Notes: generated by a model from the letters alone, not told the origin. 64,000 nucleotides of DNA from Rhizobium sp. WSM4643 (GCF_025152745.1 NZ_CP104040.1:930001-994000), one strand, 5' to 3'; numbered from the stretch's first letter, positions 16,460-25,667 are shown. Numbers and translations are program-made.

Positions 16460-17343
16460 TCGATAGCCGTATCGACGCTTTCATGTGCGTCCATTCGCGG
16501 GACATCGAATATCTACTCGAAGCGTCCCTTCGCTCCTACCAGCAGCATTTCCCCGACAAGGGAAACCTGACCATGGTCACCGACAACCCGGCCGCTTTAA
16601 GAGCCTTCCTCGACGCGAAGGGTCTCGTGCCTGGCGCCGCCGTCACCGGCGACAACGATTGGCTTTCGGCCAGCGAACTGGAACTTCCCGGCTGGTTTCG
16701 GCAGCAGATCATCAAGCTGCGCGCCTTCGAATTCTGCCGGACCGAGCATTTCTGTAATCTCGGTGCGGATACACTGCTGCTGCGGCCCATTGCGACGACC
16801 GATCTGATCGACCGGCGCCAACCGGTTCTCTATTATTCCAGCCACAGGCTTCCCGATCTGCACTACCGTTTCGAGAAGAAACGGTTGCGCAATGTTGCAA
16901 AGATCCTCGGCGTCGAGCCGGCCCGGTCTTTTCGCTACGTCGATTTCATCAACGATTTCTTCTGCTTCAAGCGCGAATGGCTCATCGCGCTGAATGACTA
17001 TATCGCGTCGAAATACGGCTCGAAACCCTACGTCGAGCTGCTCAAGGGTCTCAGCGCGTCAAAAGACCAGACACGGTTCGGGGAATGGACGCTCTATTCC
17101 GTCTTTCTGCTCGATGTGATGCACCAGTCGCCGACGATGCGCGATGCGCGCGGGGCCTATCTGACGCAGATCCATAGCCGCCTCGGCCTCACGCTGAGCC
17201 GGCTGGACAGCAAGATCGTTCATCTCGTCCAGAAATCCTTCGACCCAAACGTGATCCGGCAGAAACTGATGAAGGTGAACCCGGGCGCCGCTCAGATCGT
17301 CGGCGCGACGGCATGGGCAGATGCAGGAGTTCGCCCCCGATGA
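16456..17343 (+). CDS. DUF6492-like putative glycosyltransferase
   Basis: A 295-residue soluble protein with a GT-A-like look: FMCVHSRDIEYLLEASLRS at the start, a NLGADTLLLRP strand near residue 95-105 where GAD could be the metal site, then DFINDFFCFKREW and a C-terminal basic helical region. It resembles DUF6492 proteins found in polysaccharide loci. The donor and acceptor are unknown. Its ATG lies in the ATGA overlap with the upstream gene and its own stop overlaps the next ATG, so it is a central member of the operon. Confidence 0.8.
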   Translation: MIDSRIDAFMCVHSRDIEYLLEASLRSYQQHFPDKGNLTMVTDNPAALRAFLDAKGLVPGAAVTGDNDWLSASELELPGWFRQQIIKLRAFEFCRTEHFCNLGADTLLLRPIATTDLIDRRQPVLYYSSHRLPDLHYRFEKKRLRNVAKILGVEPARSFRYVDFINDFFCFKREWLIALNDYIASKYGSKPYVELLKGLSASKDQTRFGEWTLYSVFLLDVMHQSPTMRDARGAYLTQIHSRLGLTLSRLDSKIVHLVQKSFDPNVIRQKLMKVNPGAAQIVGATAWADAGVRPR

Positions 17344-18170
17344 TGGCCCGCCGTGTCTTTCTGGGGATCATTCCGCTGTGGATTCTTGCCGCTGTCTTGA
17401 CCGTAACGTGGCTGCCCGGAACCTTTTCGACCTCGGAGAAGGCGGTTCGCCTGGCGCTCTGCGCGCCGCTGATCCTATATCTCCCGGGCCGCATGCTGGT
17501 GGATACCCTGCGCATAGAGGGCGATACGGTCACAAGGGGAACGCTCGCGGTGTTCCTGAGCTTCGCGGCCTGCATTTTTCTGGGGCTTCTGCTGCATGTC
17601 GCCGGGCATCTCGATGCGCGCGGCTGGGTCTACGCCCTGGGCCTGACGACCATCGCCCTTCGGTGCCTGAATGTCGTTTTGCCGCTCGCAAGGGCGGTTC
17701 CAGCCATTCCCTGGGCTTGGCCCGGCCGCCGTTTTTTGATCTTCGCAGTTTCCATGATCCTGGCGACGAGTTCCGTCCTCATGGCGCGCCCGGTCGCGCT
17801 TGAACGTAAGCCGTTTCATTTCACCGAGTTTTGGATGGTGCCCAAATGGAACTGGACGAACAATGTGGTAACGGTCGGCGTGCGCAATTCGGAAGACACC
17901 AAGACGCTTTACAGTCTTGACCTCGTTCTGGGCGGTACGTTGATTGGACAGATGCCAACCTTCGAGCTGGCACCTTCCTCCAGCCAAACTTTCGAATTCT
18001 CCGTACCAACGAAAACGCGCGCCCCCGCACGGCTGGAAGCCTGGCTCTACAAGAGCGGCGACAGGGGAACGATCTACCGCAAGGTCTGGATGACCATCGA
18101 CACGCTCCAGTCCCCGGCACCGACCGGAATGACCCTTCAGTTCGCTGATCCGGAGACGAAAAATGGATAA
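17340..18170 (+). CDS. DUF1616-like membrane protein
   Basis: A 276-residue protein starting at the ATGATG that overlaps the previous stop. The N-terminal 145 residues hold about five transmembrane helices (first IIPLWILAAVLTVTWL; LCAPLILYLPGRMLV; FLSFAACIFLGLLLHV). The remaining 130 residues are extracytoplasmic and beta-rich (NNVVTVGVRNSEDTKTLYSL, an Ig-like strand pattern). The helices plus an NxE-type beta domain are like DUF1616. Function unknown; its place in the operon suggests a role in polymer assembly or length at the membrane. Overlaps the next gene by 8 bp. Confidence 0.8.
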   Translation: MMARRVFLGIIPLWILAAVLTVTWLPGTFSTSEKAVRLALCAPLILYLPGRMLVDTLRIEGDTVTRGTLAVFLSFAACIFLGLLLHVAGHLDARGWVYALGLTTIALRCLNVVLPLARAVPAIPWAWPGRRFLIFAVSMILATSSVLMARPVALERKPFHFTEFWMVPKWNWTNNVVTVGVRNSEDTKTLYSLDLVLGGTLIGQMPTFELAPSSSQTFEFSVPTKTRAPARLEAWLYKSGDRGTIYRKVWMTIDTLQSPAPTGMTLQFADPETKNG

Positions 18171-19164
18171 TTTCCAGCCTCCCGTGCCCGGTAAGCTCAC
18201 GACGGCAATCGTCATCTGCTGCTATTCCGACAAGCGCTGGGACGTCCTCAACAAGGCAATGGAGGCGGCAACGCGTCAGGTCCCGGCCGCGGACGAGATC
18301 GTCGTCATCGTCGATCACAATCCGGCACTGGCGCTGCGTCTGCGCGCCAAGCGCTTCGAAACCCCCGTCAGGATCGTCGAGAATATTCATCCGCCCGGCC
18401 TCTCCGGCGCCCGCAACACCGGGATTTCAGCCAGCCGCGGCGAGGTCATCCTGTTTCTCGACGACGACGCCGTGTCAGATCGGGATTTGCTGGCAACCTT
18501 GGTGCGGCAACTCGAGGATCCCTCGGTTCTGGGCGCCGTCTCCGCTATCCGCCCGTTGTGGGAAACAGATCGTCCGTCCTGGTTTCCCGACGAATTCCTG
18601 TGGACCCTTGGCTGCACCTATCGCGGCCTTCATCCGGGGCCGGTGCGCAACCTCATCGGCGCGTCCATGTGCATCCGCCGCTCCGTCTTCGATCATACGG
18701 GCGGCTTCGATTCCGGCTTGGGCCGAACGGCCAAGGCTTTGCCGCTCGGATGCGAGGAAACCGAACTCTGCATCCGTGCAACCAAGGCCTTGCCGCATGG
18801 CCGTTTCGTCTTCGAGCCGTCCAGCGGCAGCGATCACGCCATACCCGCTGATCGTGCGACGTGGAAATATTTCCTTCATCGATGCTGGGCCGAAGGGCTT
18901 TCAAAGGCCAGCCTATCGTTGATGGCAGGCTCCGGCGAGGCGCTGGCGTCGGAAAAGACCTATATGACGAGGACCTTGCCCCAAGGGCTTATGCGGGGAT
19001 TTGCTGATGTGCTGCTTGGCCAGCCGAGCGGCCTTCTTCGCGCCGTCGCCCTGGCCGCCGGCCTAGGGGCCACCGCGGCCGGATTCGCTCTCGGCAGGAC
19101 CCGCGCGGCCCTTACGCGACGGTTCACCTCCGTTCCTGCTCGCGCGCTCGAACGGGTGGAATAG
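18163..19164 (+). CDS. Family 2 glycosyltransferase
   Basis: A 333-residue GT2 enzyme. TAIVICCYSDKRWDVLNKAM is the N-terminal nucleotide-binding strand and helix, and GLSGARNTGISASRGEVILF leads into the metal-binding LDDDA (Asp100-102). A GCEETELCIRA segment near residue 205 is the usual acceptor-side acidic motif. The C-terminal 50 residues contain a hydrophobic Ala/Leu/Gly stretch (LLRAVALAAGLGATAAGFAL) that may anchor it to the membrane. It adds a second or third sugar to the repeat unit. The next gene begins 2 bp after its stop. Confidence 0.92.
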   Translation: MDNFQPPVPGKLTTAIVICCYSDKRWDVLNKAMEAATRQVPAADEIVVIVDHNPALALRLRAKRFETPVRIVENIHPPGLSGARNTGISASRGEVILFLDDDAVSDRDLLATLVRQLEDPSVLGAVSAIRPLWETDRPSWFPDEFLWTLGCTYRGLHPGPVRNLIGASMCIRRSVFDHTGGFDSGLGRTAKALPLGCEETELCIRATKALPHGRFVFEPSSGSDHAIPADRATWKYFLHRCWAEGLSKASLSLMAGSGEALASEKTYMTRTLPQGLMRGFADVLLGQPSGLLRAVALAAGLGATAAGFALGRTRAALTRRFTSVPARALERVE

Positions 19165-19166
19165 GC

Positions 19167-20546
19167 ATGATGACCGTCAGCGCCGCCATCGCTAACGTCC
19201 GCAGCCTCCTGATGAACCAGGCGGTTTTGCTCCTCAATGCAGGCATGCTGGGGCTTGGAACGTTGATGACGGCCATTCTCGGCTTCGTCTACTGGTGGTT
19301 CGCAGCGCGTACCTTCTCGGCCGAAGCTGTTGGGCTCGCCGCCGCCGCCATATCGTTGATGAATCTCCTCGCGAATCTCGGTGAAGTCGGTCTCGGACCC
19401 TTCCTGATGGGCGAGATGGGCCGTCAGCAAAGAGCAGGCCCGTTTCTGACGGGCGCCCTCCTGGCCTCGTTCAGCGCCTCCATCGTGGTGGGGCTGATCT
19501 ATCTTGCTATCGCAGCCTGTACATCGACCCAGCTTGGCTCGATCGTCGGTTCCTCCGCGACCGATCTCTTCTTCGTCGCGGCTTGCGCTCTGACGGCTGT
19601 GACGCTCGTGCTCGACCAAGCCATGGTCGGCCTCCTGCGGAGCGGCCTTCAACTGGCCCGGAATGTCGTCTTCGCCGCCAGCAAGCTTCTTCTCCTGATC
19701 GCTCTCGGCCTGACAATTGGCCGGGCGACCAACGAACTGGCGATCTTCACCACCTGGTTTGCCGGGCAGCTTGTCTCGCTGGTCGTCGTGGCCGGGCTTC
19801 TTGTCTATGCCGGCAGGCGCGTCTTCCACCGGCCGGAGATCCGCGCCTTCCGCCCGATGCTCGGACAGGTTTTCGGCCATCACGCGCTCAGCATGGCTGT
19901 TCAGGCGCCGGCGCTGCTGCTGCCTTTCGTCGTCACGGTGATGCTGTCTGCTGAGATCAACGCCGCCTTCTATGCCGCCTGGACGGTGCTGAACGTTGCG
20001 CTTCTCGTCCCTGCGTCACTCGCCTCGGTGTTGTTTGCCATCGCTGTGCGGGAGCCGGAGCTATTTCCCGCGCGCCTGCGCCTGTCGCTCGGCTTGTCGA
20101 TGCTGGTCTGCGCGGCGACCGCCTTGGCGTTCCTCTTCCTGTCGCGCTTCATGCTCTGGATATTCAATCCGGCCTATGCTGTGATTGCAGGAAATGGCCT
20201 TCAGTTTCTGGGCGTTGCCGCTTTCGGAATGGCGTCGAAGTATCATTATCTGGCGGTTCAACGTGTCCGACGGCGCCTGGGCTTTGCCACGCTCGTTCTG
20301 ATCGGCGGTGCGGTGTTGGAGATCGTGGCCGCCGCCGGCGGTGCGCGATTCGGGATCGCAGCCACAGCCGACTTCTGGGTCATTGCTGTTTCGCTGGAAG
20401 GCCTGCTTCTGTGCCCGGCATTGTATTGGGCCACACGGCGCACTGCGACGCCGTCCATCGCCGCGCCATCAACGGCTGGCGGTGTCTCGACATACGGCAA
20501 TTCCCTCGACCAGACAGACCAAATCGGAATTGCGTCACGGGCTTGA
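19167..20546 (+). CDS. Polysaccharide flippase (Wzx/MATE-like)
   Basis: A 459-residue integral membrane protein with about 12-14 helices and few charged residues in the helices, typical of the MOP superfamily. The start (LGTLMTAILGFVYWWFAARTFSAEAVGLAAAAISL) has the family's conserved Phe-Ala-x-x-Ala-Val-Gly entry. It should flip the lipid-linked repeat unit or sugar to the periplasm. Contained in the same operon as four glycosyltransferase-like genes and the export protein. The last 35 residues are Thr/Ser-rich and cytoplasmic. Confidence 0.9.
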   Translation: MMTVSAAIANVRSLLMNQAVLLLNAGMLGLGTLMTAILGFVYWWFAARTFSAEAVGLAAAAISLMNLLANLGEVGLGPFLMGEMGRQQRAGPFLTGALLASFSASIVVGLIYLAIAACTSTQLGSIVGSSATDLFFVAACALTAVTLVLDQAMVGLLRSGLQLARNVVFAASKLLLLIALGLTIGRATNELAIFTTWFAGQLVSLVVVAGLLVYAGRRVFHRPEIRAFRPMLGQVFGHHALSMAVQAPALLLPFVVTVMLSAEINAAFYAAWTVLNVALLVPASLASVLFAIAVREPELFPARLRLSLGLSMLVCAATALAFLFLSRFMLWIFNPAYAVIAGNGLQFLGVAAFGMASKYHYLAVQRVRRRLGFATLVLIGGAVLEIVAAAGGARFGIAATADFWVIAVSLEGLLLCPALYWATRRTATPSIAAPSTAGGVSTYGNSLDQTDQIGIASRA

Positions 20547-20562
20547 AAGGGAGTTTCTTAGC

Positions 20563-21744
20563 ATGAGGCGTATTCACCGTTTCCGGGATTTCGCTATCGG
20601 CGCTGCGGCGCTGGCGCTTTTTTGGTCTGCTCAAGTCGGATCTGCGGACGCGCAGTCATCCGCGCAGCAATCTTTCGTCACGACGAAAGAGGGGGGCTTC
20701 CTGCTGGACGGCAAGCCATTTCGCGTGGCCGGCGTGAACAACCATTATCTGACATTTGGCTCGTCAGGCGAAGTCACCCGCGTATTGGACGATGCCACGG
20801 CAATGGGCGCCAATGTGGTGCGCACCTTCCTGCAACCGGTTATAGGGTCGCTGGACGGCCAGGTGCCGACGATCTGGAATTCAAAGAGCACGGCCGATTC
20901 CAGCAACCTCGGAACCAAGGGCATCTATATGATGAGTTGGGATCCGATAACCAACAAGATGGTTCCCAACGACGGACCTGACGGCCTGCAAAAGGTCGAT
21001 TACCTCATCGCGGAAGCGGCGAAGCGCAAGCTTAAGCTGATCCTCGCATTCGTCGATTTCTGGGCCTACACGGGCGGTGCCCAGCAGATGAACGCCTGGT
21101 ACGGGAGTTCGGACAAATACACCTTTTTTGCCGCTGATCCGCGAACCCGACGCGATTACAAGGAATGGGTTCGGCATGTTCTGTCGCGCGTCAACACGAT
21201 TACCGGTGTGCGCTATTCCGACGACCCCACCATATTTGCCTGGGATCTGGCCAACGAACCTGACATCCATCCCAAACCGCTCCTTTATGAGTGGGTGTCG
21301 GAAATGTCAGCCTATATCAAATCCCTGGCGCCGAAACAGCTCGTCACGACGGGCCATGGGAACATGGATCAGAAGCTGGCGGATATGAATATTCCGAGCG
21401 TTGATTTCGGCACGTGGCATGGCTACCCATCCTACGCCAAAATGAGCCATTCCGATTTCGATGCCCGCATTCGCGAATACTGCGGGATCGGGCGAAGCAT
21501 CGGAAAACCGGTGATCCTGGAGGAGTTTGGAGTTCCGCGATCCGATGCCGATCAGGCAAACGCCTATGGAACTTGGCTGAATACGATCGCCACCTCGGAT
21601 TGCGGAGGTTGGGTGGTCTGGCGGCTCACCAGCACGCAGGATTCGGGCCTCTATCCCCAGGACGACTACGACAAATTCGACATCCATAACGATGGGAGCC
21701 CTGCTTGGCAGGCTCTGCGCGACGCCGCCCTCAAGCTTCAATAA
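20563..21744 (+). CDS. Secreted GH5 mannanase-like hydrolase
   Basis: A 393-residue exported (beta/alpha)8-barrel glycosidase. Residues 1-30 are a signal peptide ending in ADA. Motifs of clan A, family 5 (closest to beta-mannanases, subfamily 7-like) are visible: FLLDGKPFRVAGVNNHYL, VVRTF, then the acid/base Glu232 in LANEPD, His286 in TWHGYP, and nucleophile Glu321 in VILEEFGV, with a late GGWVVW strand. It probably trims or releases the polymer made by the operon, in the way polysaccharide loci often carry a matching hydrolase. ATG 20563 follows AAAGGGAG; longer upstream extension is out of context. Confidence 0.92.
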   Translation: MRRIHRFRDFAIGAAALALFWSAQVGSADAQSSAQQSFVTTKEGGFLLDGKPFRVAGVNNHYLTFGSSGEVTRVLDDATAMGANVVRTFLQPVIGSLDGQVPTIWNSKSTADSSNLGTKGIYMMSWDPITNKMVPNDGPDGLQKVDYLIAEAAKRKLKLILAFVDFWAYTGGAQQMNAWYGSSDKYTFFAADPRTRRDYKEWVRHVLSRVNTITGVRYSDDPTIFAWDLANEPDIHPKPLLYEWVSEMSAYIKSLAPKQLVTTGHGNMDQKLADMNIPSVDFGTWHGYPSYAKMSHSDFDARIREYCGIGRSIGKPVILEEFGVPRSDADQANAYGTWLNTIATSDCGGWVVWRLTSTQDSGLYPQDDYDKFDIHNDGSPAWQALRDAALKLQ

Positions 21745-22175
21745 TCGGTCCACCGAAGCCATTCCGCCGTCCAGCATTAACGCATGTCGCGGGTACGGCA
21801 CCGGGTGTTGCCATTCGATTTGATGGCTGCCAACAACATGTGGCATATCGCTCGACGGCGGAAACCGATTTCAAGACGAAAACGGGCGTGACACGACGAT
21901 CGGAAGCGCGCCCGCGAACCGGGATGGTCGCGCGAACGCACAAGGGATAGCGATCTCAACGGCGTATTGACCTAAATGCTTCCATATTTTCTTGCGATCT
22001 AAACTGGGCCTGCAGCTTCGCCAAATATTCGCGGAATATCCGGGATATCGGGGACAAACCGGAGATTTTTCGAAGGTCAGCAGTCGGCAATATGAATAAT
22101 GCGGACGGCTCGCTCCCAGATGCGATATCGTAAATCATCATCGGGCTAGCCCGATTCGAAATAGGGATTGCGGCA
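21745..22175. other. Intergenic region without a credible gene
   Basis: About 430 bp after the glycan operon. It holds short frames on both strands, including a 61-codon leftward one at 21956-22141 with no Shine-Dalgarno. I see no terminator with a T-run and no repeat shared with the rest of the window. Confidence 0.45.
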
Positions 22176-22679
22176 GTGAACTCTTCACGCTTTCTTCAAT
22201 CAATCGTCGAAGCCGAATCCCAAGATACACGCTTGAATTTCGCCCGCGCCGCGATTTTTCAGCTCTATAGTGCTTGCCTGCCAACCGGATCTGCGCCGGC
22301 TCAGTTTTCCGTCGAACTCACCCTATCTGAAAAAGAGGCGGTCACGCTTGTCGTGCGGCCGTTCGTCAATAATATCGAAGCACTTGGCGGGCTTGTGAAA
22401 TCCCTGTTCTCGACAAACGCGGAGACCGAACTGCGAGCCGTTCCATGCAGGGTGGAGGATAAGGTTGGATCCGGCATTGGATTGATACTTTTCGTCGACG
22501 ATGAGCCGATGATTACCATCGGATCTCTTGCAGATGATACCGGACTGTTTCTTCGCCAGATCGAACCCGCATCCAGGAACACGCCCGGCGTTGCCACAAT
22601 CGGTACGGTAGTAGGCCAACGACTTGCCAGTGTGGTTCCTATTCCGACTGGATCTCTCCATCTGCGTAAGCCAAAATAA
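22176..22679 (+). CDS. Hypothetical protein, 167 aa
   Basis: A 167-residue soluble protein with a balanced amino-acid composition, unlike the Ser/Thr/Pro-rich antisense frames over the same DNA. Visible parts are an N-terminal helix pair, a strand (FSVELTLSEKEAVTLVVRPF), and a central beta-rich part (GSGIGLILFVDDEPMITIG). Start is a GTG with GGGA about 10 nt upstream. I do not recognise the family. It may be linked to the glycan locus upstream by position only. Confidence 0.55.
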   Translation: MNSSRFLQSIVEAESQDTRLNFARAAIFQLYSACLPTGSAPAQFSVELTLSEKEAVTLVVRPFVNNIEALGGLVKSLFSTNAETELRAVPCRVEDKVGSGIGLILFVDDEPMITIGSLADDTGLFLRQIEPASRNTPGVATIGTVVGQRLASVVPIPTGSLHLRKPK

Positions 22680-22693
22680 ATATCGCTGACCAA

Positions 22694-23668
22694 TCAGGGT
22701 ATCAGCAGGATACTGCCCGCCGAACGTCCGGACTCCATCTCTTCGTGCGCCTTCGCAACATCGGCCAAACGATATTCGGCACCGATCTGCGCGACGATCC
22801 CTGTTTCCATCGCGCCGACGGCAGCGAAAGCAGCCTCGCGATACTGTCCGATGTCAGCGCACCAGGCCATGATACTCGGATGGCAGAGCGCCTTGCCCGG
22901 GCGCAGTTCCTCGACGGGCACCGGTGGAATAGCACCGGCGGCCTGGCCGATGGTGACGGCGATGCCGAATGGGCGGACAGAGCGTATGCTCTTGAGAAGC
23001 GTGTCGCCGCCGATCCCGTCATAGGCGACGTCGACACCAAGCCCGTTCGTCAGCCGCTTCACGTCCGCGACGATATCGGCGCCTCGTCCGACAATGAGGT
23101 GATCGGCTCGATAAGATGCGGCGATTGCGGCCTTTTCGGAAGAGCCAACCGTCCCGATCACCGTGGCATCGAGCGATTTGGCCCAGCGAACGAGGATGCT
23201 TCCAAGCCCGCCCGCAGCAGCATGGATCAGAACCTGTGTTCCTGCACGCACATCATAGGTCTTTTTCAACAGCATGTAGGCGGTCATGCCTTTGAGCAGC
23301 GAACTCGCTGCCGTTTTCGCCGAAACGGCATCCGGAAGCTTGATCGCCCTTTCAGCGGCAATGTTCCTGGCTGAGCGATAGGCTCCAACCGGAGGCCCGG
23401 CATAGGCAACCCGGTCACCCTTTTGGAACATGGAAACGCCAGGACCGACGTCTTCGACGATGCCCGCCGCCTCGGCGCCGATCACCGAGGGGTAGGAAGG
23501 CATGGGGTAGATGCCCTTGCGGTGATAGACGTCGAGAAAGTTGGTTCCGATCGCCTGATGACGGATCTTGATCTCACCATCGCCGGGAGGTTCAGAATGG
23601 TGATGCTCCTCGACATGGAACTGGGTGACGTCACCGGGGGCGTTCAGCCATATGATTTGGTCGGTCAT
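22694..23668 (-). CDS. Zinc-independent NADPH:quinone oxidoreductase
   Basis: A 324-residue medium-chain dehydrogenase/reductase of the QOR type. The N-terminal catalytic domain shows GTNFLDVYHRKGIYPMP and VIGAEAAGIVEDVG; the Rossmann domain shows HAAAGGLGSILVRWAK (about residues 145-160). There are no zinc-ligand Cys/His motifs. It reduces quinones or conjugated carbonyls with NADPH. Start at 23668 because AAGGAG lies 8 nt upstream; the longer frame to 24037 runs into the divergent regulator. Likely controlled by the LysR gene across the short intergenic gap. Confidence 0.93.
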   Translation of the reverse strand: MTDQIIWLNAPGDVTQFHVEEHHHSEPPGDGEIKIRHQAIGTNFLDVYHRKGIYPMPSYPSVIGAEAAGIVEDVGPGVSMFQKGDRVAYAGPPVGAYRSARNIAAERAIKLPDAVSAKTAASSLLKGMTAYMLLKKTYDVRAGTQVLIHAAAGGLGSILVRWAKSLDATVIGTVGSSEKAAIAASYRADHLIVGRGADIVADVKRLTNGLGVDVAYDGIGGDTLLKSIRSVRPFGIAVTIGQAAGAIPPVPVEELRPGKALCHPSIMAWCADIGQYREAAFAAVGAMETGIVAQIGAEYRLADVAKAHEEMESGRSAGSILLIP

Positions 23669-23737
23669 CTCTCGTGCTCCTTCATGGGCGCAAATTAACC
23701 GATGGCATGATGTGTGAAAATTCCCTATTACTTCACA

Positions 23738-24604
23738 ATGATTGGGAGAGAATTCACACAACTCGACTGGGACGACCTTCGGCATTTCCTGGCGCTCGCG
23801 CAGTCGGGAACCTTGCTTGGCGCCGCAAAGCAGCTCGGCGTCGAACATGCGACGATCAGCCGGCGCATTTCGTCGCTTGAAGCCAGTCTCGGACGCAAGC
23901 TGGTAGACCGCCGCGGACGGCGCATCATGTTGACCTCGGACGGGGAGCAGGTTGCCAGGCACGCAGCTCTTGTCGCCGCGCAGACTGCGGCAATCGAGCA
24001 GCTTGGCCGCAGCAGCGCCACGGAATTGCGTGGCCATGTGAGGATCAGCGCGCCGCCCGCTCTCTCAAGCGTGCTGCTGGCAAAGCCGATCGCCGCCGTC
24101 AGGCGAGACCATCCGGGTGTTGGGATCACGCTCGTCGGAGAAAAGCGCCTCGCGTCGCTGAATAGACGAGAGGCGGATATCGCCGTGCGCATGTCGCGTC
24201 CCGAGGACGGCGATTACGCCATCGTCAAGCTCGGCGAAATGAGCTTCCATCTCTACGCATCAAGGACCTATCTCGAAGCGGTTTCCCCGTCGGACTGGAC
24301 CTTCATCGGTTACGACGAAACCATGAACGCCTCACCGCAGCAACTGCGGCTGACCGAACTGGCCGCCGGCCGGCCGATCGCGCTGCGGTCGTCCGTTCTG
24401 GAGTTCCAGGCCGCAACCGCAAGCCTTGGCGCCGGTGTCGTCATGCTCCCCGATTTCGCCGCTCCGGAGTCCAGCGGCCTCCAGCGCATCGAGACCGAAC
24501 AGGTTTTGACAAGACAAGTCTGGCTGGTTGTCCATTCGGATATCAAAGACGTCCCCTCCGTCCGCGTCGTCGTCGATGCGCTGAAGAGCGCTCTCGGGAA
24601 GTAG
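23738..24604 (+). CDS. LysR-family regulator, divergent from QOR
   Basis: A 288-residue LysR regulator: HTH at residues 8-66 (LDWDDLRHFLALAQSGTL, VEHATISRRISSLE) and a short-form binding domain from about 85 to 285. The intergenic space to the divergent quinone oxidoreductase is only 69 bp, so a shared promoter and direct control are likely. ATG 23738 and an in-frame GTG at 23714 are both possible starts; neither has a clear Shine-Dalgarno, and the family alignment begins just after the ATG. Confidence 0.9.
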   Translation: MIGREFTQLDWDDLRHFLALAQSGTLLGAAKQLGVEHATISRRISSLEASLGRKLVDRRGRRIMLTSDGEQVARHAALVAAQTAAIEQLGRSSATELRGHVRISAPPALSSVLLAKPIAAVRRDHPGVGITLVGEKRLASLNRREADIAVRMSRPEDGDYAIVKLGEMSFHLYASRTYLEAVSPSDWTFIGYDETMNASPQQLRLTELAAGRPIALRSSVLEFQAATASLGAGVVMLPDFAAPESSGLQRIETEQVLTRQVWLVVHSDIKDVPSVRVVVDALKSALGK

Positions 24605-24760
24605 TGCGCTTAGTCCGCTGGGGCGCAAAGGGGCAGAGGCAGATTGAACGGGTCGGCAGCCTGGCGGAGTTCCTCTCAGGATTTCCCCAATTGGCCGTCA
24701 TTGATATCGCAGCCGCTGTTGTCTTTAGTGGGTCGTCACACCTTCAAGTGGGAGGAGAAT

Positions 24761-25162
24761 ATGCCAGTCGAAGCAATGCGAACGGGTGGATGCCTGTGCG
24801 GTGCGGTGCGTTATGAGGTCCGAGGCGAGCCCTATCAGTCGGGGTTGTGCCACTGCAAGACGTGCAGAAAGATCACTGGCTCCGCCTTCTCCGCAACGGC
24901 AAATTGGCATCATCGGCAATTCCAGATGTCCGGAAAAATCAGCACTTTCGATAAAAGGTCTTTCTGCCCTGTCTGTGGTTCTCGACTCTTCTTTCTCTTC
25001 GATGACGGCGTGGAAGTGTTTCTGGGGACGCTTGATGAAGCGCCTTACGCTATCAGCCCGATGGTCGAAGTGTGGACCATTCGACGTGAGCCTTGGCTCG
25101 CACCGGTCGTCGGAGCTGCGCTTCACGAAGGAAATGAGATCGCTTCGGCAAAAGAGGATTAA
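24761..25162 (+). CDS. GFA-family zinc protein (CENP-V fold), first copy
   Basis: A 133-residue protein of the glutathione-dependent formaldehyde-activating (GFA) family. The zinc-site cysteines are in place: GGCLCGAVRYE near residues 9-17, CHCKTCRK at about 30-37 and CPVCGS at about 71-76, with a C-terminal MVEVWTIRREPWL segment. Start at ATG 24761 behind GGAGGAGAAT. The family name comes from the formaldehyde enzyme, but most small homologues have unknown substrates. A second member is encoded convergently at 25263-25667. Confidence 0.93.
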   Translation: MPVEAMRTGGCLCGAVRYEVRGEPYQSGLCHCKTCRKITGSAFSATANWHHRQFQMSGKISTFDKRSFCPVCGSRLFFLFDDGVEVFLGTLDEAPYAISPMVEVWTIRREPWLAPVVGAALHEGNEIASAKED

Positions 25163-25262
25163 GCCGAGCCAAAGCCCATACCGCAGGACATCGCCCGCTG
25201 CGCCAGGCACCGCTTTCGGCCGAGAGAGGCCGGAATGCGCCATAAGGAACTTGTCTGGCCGG

Positions 25263-25667
25263 TCACCCGGACACCGAACCTTGAAAGTGCTCTACCGCTT
25301 CGTCGAGCTGCACCCACTTATGTTTCGATTGTTCGAAGACTGATAGTGCAGGTGGCGCGAAGGCCGGGTCGGCAAGGGAGCCGACCGCCACTCCAATCCA
25401 GGACGGCGCAGCATCGGCCTTCCAATAGACGGTCGAGCCGCAGGTGGGGCAAAAATGCATTCGGACCTTGCGACCGCTCTCGGCGGTACGAATGAATTCT
25501 GTAGACATTCCGGATATTTCGACACAGCCGATCGCGTAGAAAGCATTTGCGCTGAACGGCGCGCCAGTTCTCCGCTGGCAAGCCAAACAGTGACACAGCG
25601 CAGTCAGTTGTGGCGGCTCGCTGAGCGTCAGTCTCAGAGCGCCGCAGGCGCATTGGGCATTGGCCAT
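25263..25667 (-). CDS. GFA-family zinc protein, second copy
   Basis: A 134-residue GFA-fold protein with the same zinc pattern: QCACGALRLTL, CHCLACQRRTGAPF and CPTCGSTVYWK. ATG 25667 follows GGAGGAGTTTCC, a strong Shine-Dalgarno. Its sequence differs a lot from the neighbour at 24761 apart from the Cys motifs, so the pair is not a recent tandem duplication. The two genes are convergent, about 100 bp apart. Confidence 0.93.
   Translation of the reverse strand: MANAQCACGALRLTLSEPPQLTALCHCLACQRRTGAPFSANAFYAIGCVEISGMSTEFIRTAESGRKVRMHFCPTCGSTVYWKADAAPSWIGVAVGSLADPAFAPPALSVFEQSKHKWVQLDEAVEHFQGSVSG

Noticed and set aside
20308..20562. N-terminal extension of the GH5 frame
   Set aside because: It overlaps the flippase gene in another frame; a signal peptide begins exactly at 20563.
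21956..22141. Leftward 61-codon frame
   Set aside because: ATG lacks a Shine-Dalgarno and the sequence is not family-like. Kept only as a remote possibility.
22301..22693. Leftward 130- and 112-codon frames
   Set aside because: Ser/Thr/Pro-rich antisense composition; the plus-strand 167-codon frame has a normal protein composition.
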